64,000 bases of DNA, from positions 401,555 through 465,554 of the forward strand of contig NZ_AZEE01000029.1 in NCBI RefSeq assembly GCF_001434895.1, read 5' to 3'. The position numbers were made by a program, and so were the translations under genes. This DNA is from Secundilactobacillus odoratitofui DSM 19909 = JCM 15043. Its GTDB lineage: Bacteria > Bacillota > Bacilli > Lactobacillales > Lactobacillaceae. Shown here piece after piece: positions 26,432-34,562 of this stretch. Within the stretch, counting starts at the first letter, position 1. Every line of letters begins with the position of its first letter. The notes below the pieces were generated by a model. The model did no database searches. It had not been told where the DNA came from and worked only from the letters and a program-made list of their open reading frames with translations.

Positions 26432-27274
26432 TTAACCTCGAATCACCGCATGGGCACTACTCCAAAGCGAACCCGTATTGATGTACTTCGGATATAACGC
26501 CAGCATGTCCTGATAGAGTGATTCTGCAGACTTCGCATCCGCCGCAAGTCGGTTAAAATCACTGATGTATTTAATCGTCTGATCGATAATTACCGGATCA
26601 TCACTGTTTTCAGGATTCTTATGTCCAGCAACCACGTATTTCGGCTTCAACGTCTTCAAGTGTTCGTTGACCTTAATCCAATTACTTCTGGCGTTCAGCG
26701 TAGTTTCTTGCATGTAGGCGTGAATGCCATTATAAGTCGCGTCACCAGCAACAACCAGTTTTATATCTGGCACCCATAAGCTAGTAGTATCGTGAGTATC
26801 GGTAAAGCCATCTTGAATGATTTCAATACGATGCCCATCCAGATCAAATGCTGAATCAACCACTTCATCGACGCCGACGATTGGACTCGGTAAATTGCCA
26901 GGAAATAGCTTTTCCCAAGTTCCAGCAATATTGGCTGGTGTCATCACTGCCGGAATCCCGTCAGCAGTCGCCCGTGTACCAATGATTGTGGCACCATGAA
27001 AAGACGCTTTGATCATGCCAGCACCAAAAAAGTGATCAGCATGGGCATGCGTCAGATAGATGTACTTAAGTGCCACATGATGGGACTTAATCCAATCTAT
27101 CAACTCTTGATTAGCAGAACGGGTCATGTAGGTATCGACCAAGACAGCATTGTCATCATCAAAAATTAACGTCGCTGTGTTTGATACCCACTGTAAGTCT
27201 TTCGTGTCTTCTGGGACACCGCGCGTAACCCCGTTGCGTCGATTATTTAATACATCATATTTTAAATTACTCAA
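26432..27274 (-). CDS. MBL-fold metallo-hydrolase
   Basis: 280 aa. The metal motif THAHADHFFGAG (HxHxDH) is near residue 76. Further ligands are in GFTDTHDTTSLWV, VVAGDATYNG and VVAGHKNPE, completing a beta-lactamase-like dinuclear zinc site. The sequence resembles the group that includes lactonase- and glyoxalase-like enzymes; the substrate is unknown. A MarR gene starts upstream on the same strand, 75 bases before, and may regulate it. Confidence 0.88.
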   Translation of the reverse strand: MSNLKYDVLNNRRNGVTRGVPEDTKDLQWVSNTATLIFDDDNAVLVDTYMTRSANQELIDWIKSHHVALKYIYLTHAHADHFFGAGMIKASFHGATIIGTRATADGIPAVMTPANIAGTWEKLFPGNLPSPIVGVDEVVDSAFDLDGHRIEIIQDGFTDTHDTTSLWVPDIKLVVAGDATYNGIHAYMQETTLNARSNWIKVNEHLKTLKPKYVVAGHKNPENSDDPVIIDQTIKYISDFNRLAADAKSAESLYQDMLALYPKYINTGSLWSSAHAVIRG

Positions 27275-27349
27275 TATTCACAACCCAAATCTCGCCATTA
27301 CGGCGTCATCGTTTACTATTTCATTCATCGTGATCCTTATTACCAAACC

Positions 27350-27772
27350 TCATTGGGCTTCTAACTTACGTGTGTTGGCGACCAAAGCGTCTACCATCAC
27401 CTGCTTGCCCTGACCAAGCCGCTCGTTAGCAACACGATCCCATTCAGCCAAGCAAGCGTTAGCAACTGGCAACCAGTCAGTCGCTTGCGCACCGAGGTCG
27501 ACTTGGGTGGTCCGTCCCTGCGCGGTCAACGTCACAAGGTGCTTAGTGGCTAACGTTTTAACCATTCTTGAAATGCTGGAGCGCTCGTAGCCCAAAACCT
27601 CAGCAAGGTTAGTAATGCTTTGTGGGTGCGCATCCTCAAGTGTGAGCATAATGTAACTATATGCCGGTTTCATCCCCGTTGGCGCAAATGCTGCATCCGC
27701 GTGACGTTCAACTGCACGCATGTACTTTGCTGCGGTGAAGTAGGCGCATGATTCTTGAAAATGGTGTGCCAT
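27350..27772 (-). CDS. MarR family winged-helix regulator
   Basis: 140 aa: helix 1 with ESCAYFTAAKYMRAVERHADAAF, recognition region SITNLAEVLGYERSSISRMVKTLATKHLV, a wing TLTAQGRTTQVDL, and a C-terminal dimerisation helix. GGGGATC precedes the start. It probably controls itself and the downstream MBL hydrolase. Confidence 0.88.
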   Translation of the reverse strand: MAHHFQESCAYFTAAKYMRAVERHADAAFAPTGMKPAYSYIMLTLEDAHPQSITNLAEVLGYERSSISRMVKTLATKHLVTLTAQGRTTQVDLGAQATDWLPVANACLAEWDRVANERLGQGKQVMVDALVANTRKLEAQ

Positions 27773-28194
27773 AGTTGATCCCCTCTTTCGTGTATATACA
27801 CGTTATACTTCATAATTGTTAATCATGCAAGGATAAATTTGTAACTGCCGGTTGATTATCAGTCAAATTAGAGGCCGTCCGTCTCAAGCCGTTAAAATAT
27901 GATGTCGTTGTAAAACGCTGACACCATCACGTTCTAAAACGATTGCGAAAACAGTTTTTGGGAATAAAATCGGCAACGAACAACTCAACAAATTTTTCGT
28001 AATCAAAAACTCACGTCATCAGATTTTTCAACCATCTGATGACGTGAGCCATTTTAATAGACAACTATTAAACAAAGAACCCAAATCACTCACAATCCGG
28101 TTCTTCTTATCGGAAATTGCGGGATTCACAGGGTGAATTTTATCTTATTACTTTTTGATACGAACTTGCGTAACAATGACAGTTACGATAACGC
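27773..28194. other. Intergenic region with a bidirectional terminator
   Basis: Contains the MarR promoter region at the left and the hairpin at 28010-28048. I see no coding frame with a ribosome binding site, and nothing else distinctive. Confidence 0.5.
28010..28048. terminator. Hairpin, probable bidirectional terminator
   Basis: CTCACGTCATCAGAT and ATCTGATGACGTGAG are perfect inverted arms, with AAAA before and TTTT after. Confidence 0.75.
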
Positions 28195-28683
28195 TCACCG
28201 ATTTAGTTCAACGATATCGACGTCATTGCCATGCGCTTTAATGAGATTAACAAGCACGTCGGCATTCAGCCAGACTGTGGCAGTATTGTCATTAGGATGT
28301 ACCCCAATGAGATTACCTGCAAACTCAGCATCAAGGTAAAAATGCACTTTGCGGTCTGCATCATTCAAAAGCCCAAGTGGCGTCACAGAACCGGGGGTTA
28401 ACCCCATAATGGTTAGTAAGTCATTCTCTGATGCAAAGGATAGTGCCCGTAAGCCGTATCTTTTGCGGAAGGCTTTCAAATCAACCCTTTTATCACCTCT
28501 AACCGAAATCAGGTAGTAATGCCGTTTTTTATCATCTCGAATAAATAGGTTCTTGGCATCCCATTCAGGATGAGCCAAATTTACAGAGTCTAGCTCCCCC
28601 ATATTGAAGACTGCTTGATGCTCACTGACTTCAAATTTTACGCCATGGTTTCTCAAATATTGGTAGGTTTCTTCTTTATTCAT
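28195..28683 (-). CDS. YbaK/ProX-type aminoacyl-tRNA deacylase (second copy)
   Basis: 162 aa. The family order is present: FEVSEHQAVFNMGEL, AKNLFIRDDKKRHYYLISVRGDKRVD, SFASENDLLTIMGLTPGSVTPLGLLND, and the C-terminal VHPNDNTATVWL. It matches prolyl-tRNA editing proteins of the PrdX type more closely than the copy at 13315-13809, with which it shares the HPNDNTAT signature. GGAGTAGTC precedes the ATG. It edits mischarged tRNA in trans. Confidence 0.9.
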   Translation of the reverse strand: MNKEETYQYLRNHGVKFEVSEHQAVFNMGELDSVNLAHPEWDAKNLFIRDDKKRHYYLISVRGDKRVDLKAFRKRYGLRALSFASENDLLTIMGLTPGSVTPLGLLNDADRKVHFYLDAEFAGNLIGVHPNDNTATVWLNADVLVNLIKAHGNDVDIVELNR

Positions 28684-28772
28684 GACTACTCCTTTGAGGT
28701 ATTGGGTTGGTGTTATACCAGTAAGACAATTATGAATTCAGTTGTTTGGCCTCTTTGATTACGAAAACCGCA

Positions 28773-29252
28773 TCACTTATGATACGGACTACCCTCATTA
28801 ATCATAAATGCCCGGTAAATCTGCTCCGTCAGCACTAACCGCATCAGCTGGTGTGGCAACGTGAACTTACCAAACGAAATCTGAGTATCAGCACGTTTCA
28901 ACACAGCCGGTGCCAGGCCGAGTGAACCACCAATCACGAAGGTGATATCAGAGTGACCGTAAGTTGTTAATTGGGCGATTTCCTTCGCAAATTCTTCCGA
29001 AGCGCGCTCCTTACCTAGAATGGCGAGCGCGTATACATATTCACGATCTTTTATCTTGTCGAGGATTCGTTCTCCCTCTTTGGCCATAACCTGGGTCATT
29101 TCAGAATCACTCAACGATTCGGGTGCTTTCTCATCCGGTACCTCGATAATTTGAAATTTACAAAAGCGTGATAACCGCTTTGCGTACTCCGCGATACCTT
29201 GTTTAAAGTACTTTTCCTTTAACTTACCGACGACCACTAATTTGATGTTCAT
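28773..29252 (-). CDS. rlmH: 23S rRNA (pseudouridine1915-N3)-methyltransferase RlmH
   Basis: 159 aa, exactly the family length. The N-terminus [23 protein letters not shown], central [13 protein letters not shown] and the C-terminal [28 protein letters not shown] are the hallmark SPOUT-methyltransferase segments. It methylates pseudouridine 1915 in helix 69 of 23S rRNA. It closes the walR-htrA-rlmH block that lies near the origin in many Firmicutes. Confidence 0.98.
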   Translation of the reverse strand: MNIKLVVVGKLKEKYFKQGIAEYAKRLSRFCKFQIIEVPDEKAPESLSDSEMTQVMAKEGERILDKIKDREYVYALAILGKERASEEFAKEIAQLTTYGHSDITFVIGGSLGLAPAVLKRADTQISFGKFTLPHQLMRLVLTEQIYRAFMINEGSPYHK

Positions 29253-29776
29253 AACTCTTCCCCTTTTATTTTAGTTATCCACAAAGTTATCCACAGCCGT
29301 TGTGTATTGAAAGCCGTTCCATTTTTAAGGCGCCTTTAATTATATTGGTGCTGTTTTTCTTTTCAAAATCGGCACTTCGTCCTCACTATTGTACCAGTTA
29401 AAACCCTATTATATCAACGTTTCTTTACATATTTTTGACACAAGCTTGAAAGTTATCCACAGCCTGTTGATGAAATGCGTGACACGCCGGGCGAAACCTG
29501 TTAATAACACGGATTCTGCGAAATCCAAAGTTATGCACAAAGTTATCCACAGTTTTCGGTGAATAACTCACAGGCCCGAATTTTCCACAGTAACGCTTCT
29601 ACTCTTATTCGGATTACACCGGGATTTAAAGCCGGTATCCGGTAGTATTTCCATCAATAGAGACCCGAATATTCGTTTTTTCAGTGCAAAATGAAAAGGC
29701 TGAAACCAGTTTATCCGGTTTCAGCCTTTTTGCTATCATCATGGTTTAATCTTTAAAGTTATCCACAGCCTGTTGA
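29253..29776. other. Intergenic DnaA-box cluster between rlmH and htrA
   Basis: TTATCCACA occurs exactly at 29275, 29287, 29453, 29543 and 29759, with near matches TTATGCACA at 29531 and TTTTCCACA at 29581, all on the plus strand. Two pairs (29275/29287 and 29531/29543) share identical 12-base spacing. A repeat of AAAGTTATCCACAGCCTGTT is at 29450 and 29756. No gene is present. It may titrate DnaA or be an origin-associated region. Confidence 0.75.
29692..29733. terminator. Bidirectional terminator downstream of htrA
   Basis: AAAAGGCTGAAACC and GGTTTCAGCCTTTT are perfect arms around an eight-base loop, with A and T runs on both sides. Confidence 0.85.
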
Positions 29777-31066
29777 TTAATTATTACTGTTCAACTGACT
29801 CGTGGTTTCGGTTAACTTCACTTTTTCGGTCTTTTGACTACCGTTGTGGTAATACGTAATCGAAACTGTGTCGCCAACTTTGTACTTATACAGCAAGTCA
29901 CGTAATGTCGACTCAGTACTGATCTTCTTACCACCAAGGGCGGTAATCACATCGTACTTCTTGATGCCCGCTTTACCAGCTGGTGTGCTTGAACTTGGTG
30001 TCGTCATCACAACAACCCCGTTATCAACGCTAGTAGGCAACTTCAAGATCGACTTTTGTTGCGCCTTAGAAATTTCAGACAAATCAACGTACTTGATGCC
30101 CAGCGCTGGTCGAACGATCTTACCGTTCTTGATTAATTGGTTGATGACGGAAACGACTTCGTTACTTGGAATTGCGAAGCCCATGCCTTCAACACTTGTC
30201 CCAGAACTGTCACTCGATAGCTTCATTGAGTTGATTCCAATGACTTGACCCGAGATATTTAATAGTGGTCCACCTGAGTTACCAGGGTTAATGGCCGTAT
30301 CAGTCTGAATAACGGTTGTGTTACCAGTCTGTTGGTTAGTCGTTGAATCGGTGGTCGCCACGGTCCGCTTTTTAGCTGAAATAATCCCTTCAGTTAACGA
30401 ACTTGCATAATCAGTGCCAAGTGGTGACCCGATTGCTAAGGCTGTTTCCCCAACTTTAATGTTATCGGAGTTACCAAACGTCGCAACACTCTTTACATCC
30501 GTCCCGTTAACCTTCAAGACGGCCAAGTCGGTCACTGAATCCTTACCAACGATCTTGGCATCCAGCTTCTTACCGTTACTTAGAATCACTTCAACGGCAT
30601 TAGAACCTGACACCACGTGATTGTTCGTCACGATATAGGCTGCGTTACCAGACTTCTTATAAACAACCCCAGACCCTTCAGAACTGGTCTGAAGACTGCC
30701 ACTTGAATTAGAACTGCTATCGCTGCTACTGTCGCCGCCTAAGATACCACTTAAGCTGTTTGATGACGTATTTTCCTTCTGCAAGTTAATGACCGACACA
30801 ACGGAAGGTTTCACACTTGAATACACCTTCGAGGCTTGTGAACTGACGTTAACCTTCAGATTACTGGTGGAAGCAGTCCCGCCGCTATTCGAGCCGGTCG
30901 GAACCGCTGTTGAGTTGTGGTTGCTAACGTAAGTAGCACCGCCGTATGCGATACCGCCACCGACTAACCCTGCCACAACGGCTGTTAAAGCAACTTTAAC
31001 GAGTAAACTGCGACTGCTTGAATGACGCTTTGGTTCATTTGTTTCTGGTGCTTGTTGATTATCCAT
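29777..31066 (-). CDS. htrA: HtrA/DegP-type membrane-anchored serine protease
   Basis: 429 aa from ATG 31066. A cytosolic basic head precedes one membrane span (LLVKVALTAVVAGLVGGGIAYGG split around residue 30), then a Ser-rich linker, the protease domain with His in VTNNHVVSG, Asp in SVTDLAVLKV and Ser in NPGNSGGPLL, and one C-terminal PDZ domain (TPAGKAGIKKYDVITALGGKKI). It degrades misfolded surface proteins. The AGGAGG lies 21 bases before the ATG with a GC hairpin in between; an upstream GTG at 31108 has no ribosome binding site. Confidence 0.96.
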   Translation of the reverse strand: MDNQQAPETNEPKRHSSSRSLLVKVALTAVVAGLVGGGIAYGGATYVSNHNSTAVPTGSNSGGTASTSNLKVNVSSQASKVYSSVKPSVVSVINLQKENTSSNSLSGILGGDSSSDSSSNSSGSLQTSSEGSGVVYKKSGNAAYIVTNNHVVSGSNAVEVILSNGKKLDAKIVGKDSVTDLAVLKVNGTDVKSVATFGNSDNIKVGETALAIGSPLGTDYASSLTEGIISAKKRTVATTDSTTNQQTGNTTVIQTDTAINPGNSGGPLLNISGQVIGINSMKLSSDSSGTSVEGMGFAIPSNEVVSVINQLIKNGKIVRPALGIKYVDLSEISKAQQKSILKLPTSVDNGVVVMTTPSSSTPAGKAGIKKYDVITALGGKKISTESTLRDLLYKYKVGDTVSITYYHNGSQKTEKVKLTETTSQLNSNN

Positions 31067-31070
31067 AATT

Positions 31071-31084
31071 CGCGCGAAACGCGC
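31071..31084 (-). promoter_or_regulatory. Hairpin between the ribosome binding site and start codon of htrA
   Basis: On the mRNA GCGCG UUU CGCGC folds between AGGAGGGAA and GAAUUAUG. With the hairpin folded, the spacing drops from 21 to about 8 bases, the usual optimum. Confidence 0.55.
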
Positions 31085-31275
31085 TTCCCTCCTTTTTTGT
31101 ACGACCACGGGTCATTACTAGACATTGGACGCCGCTGGCACTTCAATCAAATCGTGTCACACAGCCCCTAACTGCGATCTACCTACTTTTGAGTATCATT
31201 TTACCTGTAAGATATGAAAATTGTTTGACGATTGACTCACAGAAAGTATAAGTTTTTACTAAGCCGACTTAAACT

Positions 31276-32085
31276 TTACAGTGTCACTAACCCGCTCGCT
31301 TTTTCTGGGTCAGTATCTAAAATTTGGAAATCATGGTTCACGCCAAAGTCGTGATCTTCCATAATCGACGCCACGGTGAGGTGGGCCAGCGACTTCATGT
31401 TATTTTCTTGACTCAAATGACCTAGGAAAATACGCTTAGTATGATGACCTAAAACGTCCATCATGACGTCAGCACCGTCTTCGTTACTCAAATGACCCGT
31501 GTCGCTCAGGATACGCTGCTTGAGTGGCCAAGAATAGCTCCCCATTCGCAGCATTTCAACGTCATGGTTACATTCCATCAAGTAAGCATCAGCGTCCTTA
31601 ATGACCCCTTCTACGTGGTCTGACACGTAACCCGTATCTGTCAGCACCACGAAGCTCTTACCGCCACTGTGCACTGCGTAGAACTGTGGTTGAGCAGCGT
31701 CATGTGACACCGTGAAGCTTTCAACGTCCAAATCACCCATACTCAAAACGGAATCTGGTGCGATAATGTTCTTTTGCTCCGCTGGAATTTTGCCAATTTT
31801 ATCACCCATGGCATCCCAAGTCCCCTGATTCGCGTAAACATCCATGCCATAACGACGCGCTAAAATACCAACGCCCTTCCGGTGATCCGAGTGTTCATGT
31901 GTCACGAACAGTGAATCAACATCTTGTAAGTCACGCCCAATTGAATTCATTAGATTTTCGATTTTTTTGCCGCTTAACCCAGCATCAATCAAAATCTTGT
32001 GCTCTGCAGTTTCAATGTAAGTGCAGTTTCCTGTACTACCGCTGGCTAGAACACTCACTCTTAACCCATCGTTTTGTGCTTGCAT
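31276..32085 (-). CDS. walJ: YycJ/WalJ MBL-fold phosphohydrolase or nuclease
   Basis: 269 aa from ATG 32085, which matches the usual 265-270 aa; the longer start at 32139 would lie in a terminator-like hairpin. N-terminal RVSVLASGSTGNCTYIET, the HEHSDHRKGVG metal motif, LTDTGYVSD, YLMECNHDVEML and LGHLSQENN identify the family, which influences cell-wall and DNA-replication coordination. It is separated from yycI by a terminator and a degenerate repeat, so it may have its own promoter. Confidence 0.93.
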   Translation of the reverse strand: MQAQNDGLRVSVLASGSTGNCTYIETAEHKILIDAGLSGKKIENLMNSIGRDLQDVDSLFVTHEHSDHRKGVGILARRYGMDVYANQGTWDAMGDKIGKIPAEQKNIIAPDSVLSMGDLDVESFTVSHDAAQPQFYAVHSGGKSFVVLTDTGYVSDHVEGVIKDADAYLMECNHDVEMLRMGSYSWPLKQRILSDTGHLSNEDGADVMMDVLGHHTKRIFLGHLSQENNMKSLAHLTVASIMEDHDFGVNHDFQILDTDPEKASGLVTL

Positions 32086-32117
32086 AAATTGCCCAACTTC
32101 CTTTTTAATCAATACAA

Positions 32118-32155
32118 AAGACCCCGCCAACAACGTCATTGGTCGGGGCGTGAAT
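32118..32155 (-). terminator. Terminator/attenuator-like hairpin before walJ
   Basis: On the minus strand GCCCCGACCAA and TTGGCGGGGT pair around a short loop, followed by CTTTTG. It sits 33 bases before the walJ ATG, so it may attenuate transcription entering the gene. Confidence 0.5.
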
Positions 32156-32257
32156 AATGGTCCTTTTCACATCAATGATTGCTTGTCGTTACTATTACAA
32201 CGCATTTTGCGGTGAAACGCAATCATTAAATATCATCTGGGAATTACTGTCTGAAAC

Positions 32258-32340
32258 TAAAATGGGTCCGCGCGCCCACTACCACTGCGGGCTAGCGTGA
32301 TTGACCAGTTGCTGCGGGACCGAAGGCGGCATCATACACA
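32258..32340. repeat. GC-rich repeat fragment, possibly a degenerate palindromic element
   Basis: GC-rich sequence with loosely complementary GGTCCGC ... GCGGGACC and the tail GACCGAAGGCGGC, similar to GGCCGAAGGCGGC at the end of the large repeat at 49458-49640. It interrupts the yycI-yycJ junction. Confidence 0.35.
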
Positions 32341-32377
32341 AAAATCCCAAATAACAACAATTGCTGTTATTTGGGAC
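32341..32377 (-). terminator. Terminator after yycI
   Basis: On the minus strand TCCCAAATAACAG and TTGTTATTTGGGA pair around a short loop, followed by TTTTTG. Confidence 0.8.
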
Positions 32378-32409
32378 CACACTCATTTCATTTTAAATTG
32401 TCATCGACA

Positions 32410-33240
32410 TTACGTAATCGTAAAAATCTCCGAGTTGGCATTGCTAGTCTGGTTGCCATCGCCGGTCTTAATCACTTCACCGGTATAAGCATTCACCCGC
32501 TTCAATACAAAGGTTGAGCTACTGCTAATTTTGACGGCAAAAACCCAAGTTGGCAGGAACACGTACTGCCCCCGCGCCGTCAACAACCGCGTATAAGCCA
32601 GGTTGGACCAAGCAACCTTAGCGCCGTTAGGAATTTCATTGTACTGGTACAACCAAGTCAATGCCCGTTCCTCGCTAATAGTCTTCGAAGCTTCCTTGAG
32701 AAGTTTAACGTTTTCTAGGTAATTTTGGCTGTAACCAATCACCCGCTTTTGACTGTTAAGTGCAAACCGGATTTGACCAAAGTGAGAATAAACCGGTCCC
32801 TTTGCCACACGTTGGACGTAAATAATCTCACTGTCACTTGAAAGCTGTGAACTATAACTATACTCACTGCCACGTGCAATCAGCGATGGGTTAGCCACGA
32901 TTTTATCCAGCGTCTTCTTGGTTTCACCCGAAGGCAGCTTAACGGGTTTTTTAAATTCACTCACGAGCTCTGTACCGCTAAACCGTAAGCTCTGTTCCTG
33001 CAAACTAGTGGCAGCTTGCCGTAATACCGACCCATTATCAGCAGAGAAGTAGTAACCTTCATGGCTTTTGGTAGTCGGTTTACTAAAACTGATTTGATCT
33101 TTGCGCATCTCTTCTAACACGTTGTTATTGCCGGCAGCATCCGAATTGCCAACGCTACTCCGGTTAAACAACAGGAATAAGAACACGTCCATTGCGATAA
33201 AAATAACTAGGAAAATAATTTGAATTCGTTTAAAGTTCAT
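32410..33240 (-). CDS. walI: YycI/WalI, regulator of the WalK kinase
   Basis: 276 aa with one N-terminal membrane span (IIFLVIFIAMDVFLFLLF) and an extracytoplasmic domain containing the YycI fold: SEERALTWLYQYNEI, WSNLAYTRLLTARGQYVFLPTWVF and a final VNAYTGEVI. It pairs with YycH in the membrane to modulate WalK activity. It begins 30 bases after yycH on the same strand. Confidence 0.93.
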   Translation of the reverse strand: MNFKRIQIIFLVIFIAMDVFLFLLFNRSSVGNSDAAGNNNVLEEMRKDQISFSKPTTKSHEGYYFSADNGSVLRQAATSLQEQSLRFSGTELVSEFKKPVKLPSGETKKTLDKIVANPSLIARGSEYSYSSQLSSDSEIIYVQRVAKGPVYSHFGQIRFALNSQKRVIGYSQNYLENVKLLKEASKTISEERALTWLYQYNEIPNGAKVAWSNLAYTRLLTARGQYVFLPTWVFAVKISSSSTFVLKRVNAYTGEVIKTGDGNQTSNANSEIFTIT

Positions 33241-33269
33241 ACCCGACTACCCCCTTTCGCACTTGTCCA

Positions 33270-34562
33270 TTAACTAAGATACTGTTGATACGTCCGCCAG
33301 TGCCCATCGACTTTAATAAACCAAGTTGGTGACAAATTAACGGCCTTTTCAAGCGTCTTATCGCGAGTCCATTCGTAGCCGAGTTGAATATCTTCAATTT
33401 TGTCGTGGCGTACACCAGCGTTTTTCAATTCAGTCATCAACGTCTTAGTCGACACCACTGTTGCGGTGCTTTGAACGGGTGGAATTGGAACCTGCAAACT
33501 ATCAAGTGAGAACGTCATCTGGTAGGAAGTCTGATCGAGCACCTTCATCTGAATAGCACCATAGCCGCGGTCGTCGTATACCGGCAGCCCGCCAACGTAA
33601 GTTCGAAATACCGCCGTGTCACTACCCGTATCGTAATCAAAGAATCGCATACCATCCAGTGGCATACCAACCATCACAAGCTGTTGATAGATGTGGTTCA
33701 TCGTATTAACGAAGCTACTACTCTTCACTTGTGAATTGTAGTTGGTAAATGTGACAGCATCCGTCGTCTTGTTAACACTCATGTGACGGAATCCGTGATC
33801 ATCGTAAGTGGTGCTGTTCTTATGGTGTTTGATCTGCATACTACTATTGGAATTAGTTGTCATAATTCGGTTAGCATAGTAGCTTTGAGTCTGCTGGGTT
33901 AATTGATAACTATAAGCCTTCAACTTCACACTGTTGGCATAACTCAGTACTGGTTTACCATTCAACATCATAAACGATACAGGGTGCTTGACCATCTGAT
34001 CACTCAGCACATGCCGTAATTTACCAGCATGATTATTCTTTAATTTAACTTTTACCACGTGTAACGTCTGATCATTGAGCAAATACAGGTGGTCCGGGTC
34101 ATTTAACGGTAACTGAACCCGGTTAAAGCGCTGATTGGGAATCTTGAGCTGGTTACCGAAAGCTTTGCGGAAAAAGTTCACGGTCATGGCAGAATTATAG
34201 TTCAACAACACCGTGTCTTTTTGGCGTAATTGAGCGAGGTACTTCTTACTGTTGTGTTCGCTGATTTCCTGGACATCGGTAGCCGTAAATCGGCTCATTT
34301 TATCCCGTAATTCCGACGCCACGTTGATTCGATTGTTCGTCAGCATCTCTTGCTGACCAGTTTTACTGGTTGACACAATTTGAGCTGGCAAATAAATATC
34401 TTGAAAAGTCGTGTTATTAGAACTATCGGTATTTTTAGTGACCTTCGTTCTGCTACTCAAATTAGAGTGGGCCGGGTTGGTCCAAAGCATGCCTGATAAC
34501 CCAAGACTGACCAAAATAGCAGTCACTAACCCCGCAGGTAGCCAAAGTTGTCTAAGCTTCAT
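33270..34562 (-). CDS. walH: YycH/WalH, regulator of the WalK kinase
   Basis: 430 aa from ATG 34562, which overlaps the final codons of walK and follows GGGGAGG; the upstream start at 34643 lies inside walK. An N-terminal span (LWLPAGLVTAILVSLGLSGML) anchors a large extracellular part with the YycH features YLLNDQTLHVVKVKL, PLDGMRFFDYDTGSDTAVFRTYVGGLPV and a C-terminal SPTWFIKVDGHW. Controls WalK together with YycI. Confidence 0.92.
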   Translation of the reverse strand: MKLRQLWLPAGLVTAILVSLGLSGMLWTNPAHSNLSSRTKVTKNTDSSNNTTFQDIYLPAQIVSTSKTGQQEMLTNNRINVASELRDKMSRFTATDVQEISEHNSKKYLAQLRQKDTVLLNYNSAMTVNFFRKAFGNQLKIPNQRFNRVQLPLNDPDHLYLLNDQTLHVVKVKLKNNHAGKLRHVLSDQMVKHPVSFMMLNGKPVLSYANSVKLKAYSYQLTQQTQSYYANRIMTTNSNSSMQIKHHKNSTTYDDHGFRHMSVNKTTDAVTFTNYNSQVKSSSFVNTMNHIYQQLVMVGMPLDGMRFFDYDTGSDTAVFRTYVGGLPVYDDRGYGAIQMKVLDQTSYQMTFSLDSLQVPIPPVQSTATVVSTKTLMTELKNAGVRHDKIEDIQLGYEWTRDKTLEKAVNLSPTWFIKVDGHWRTYQQYLS

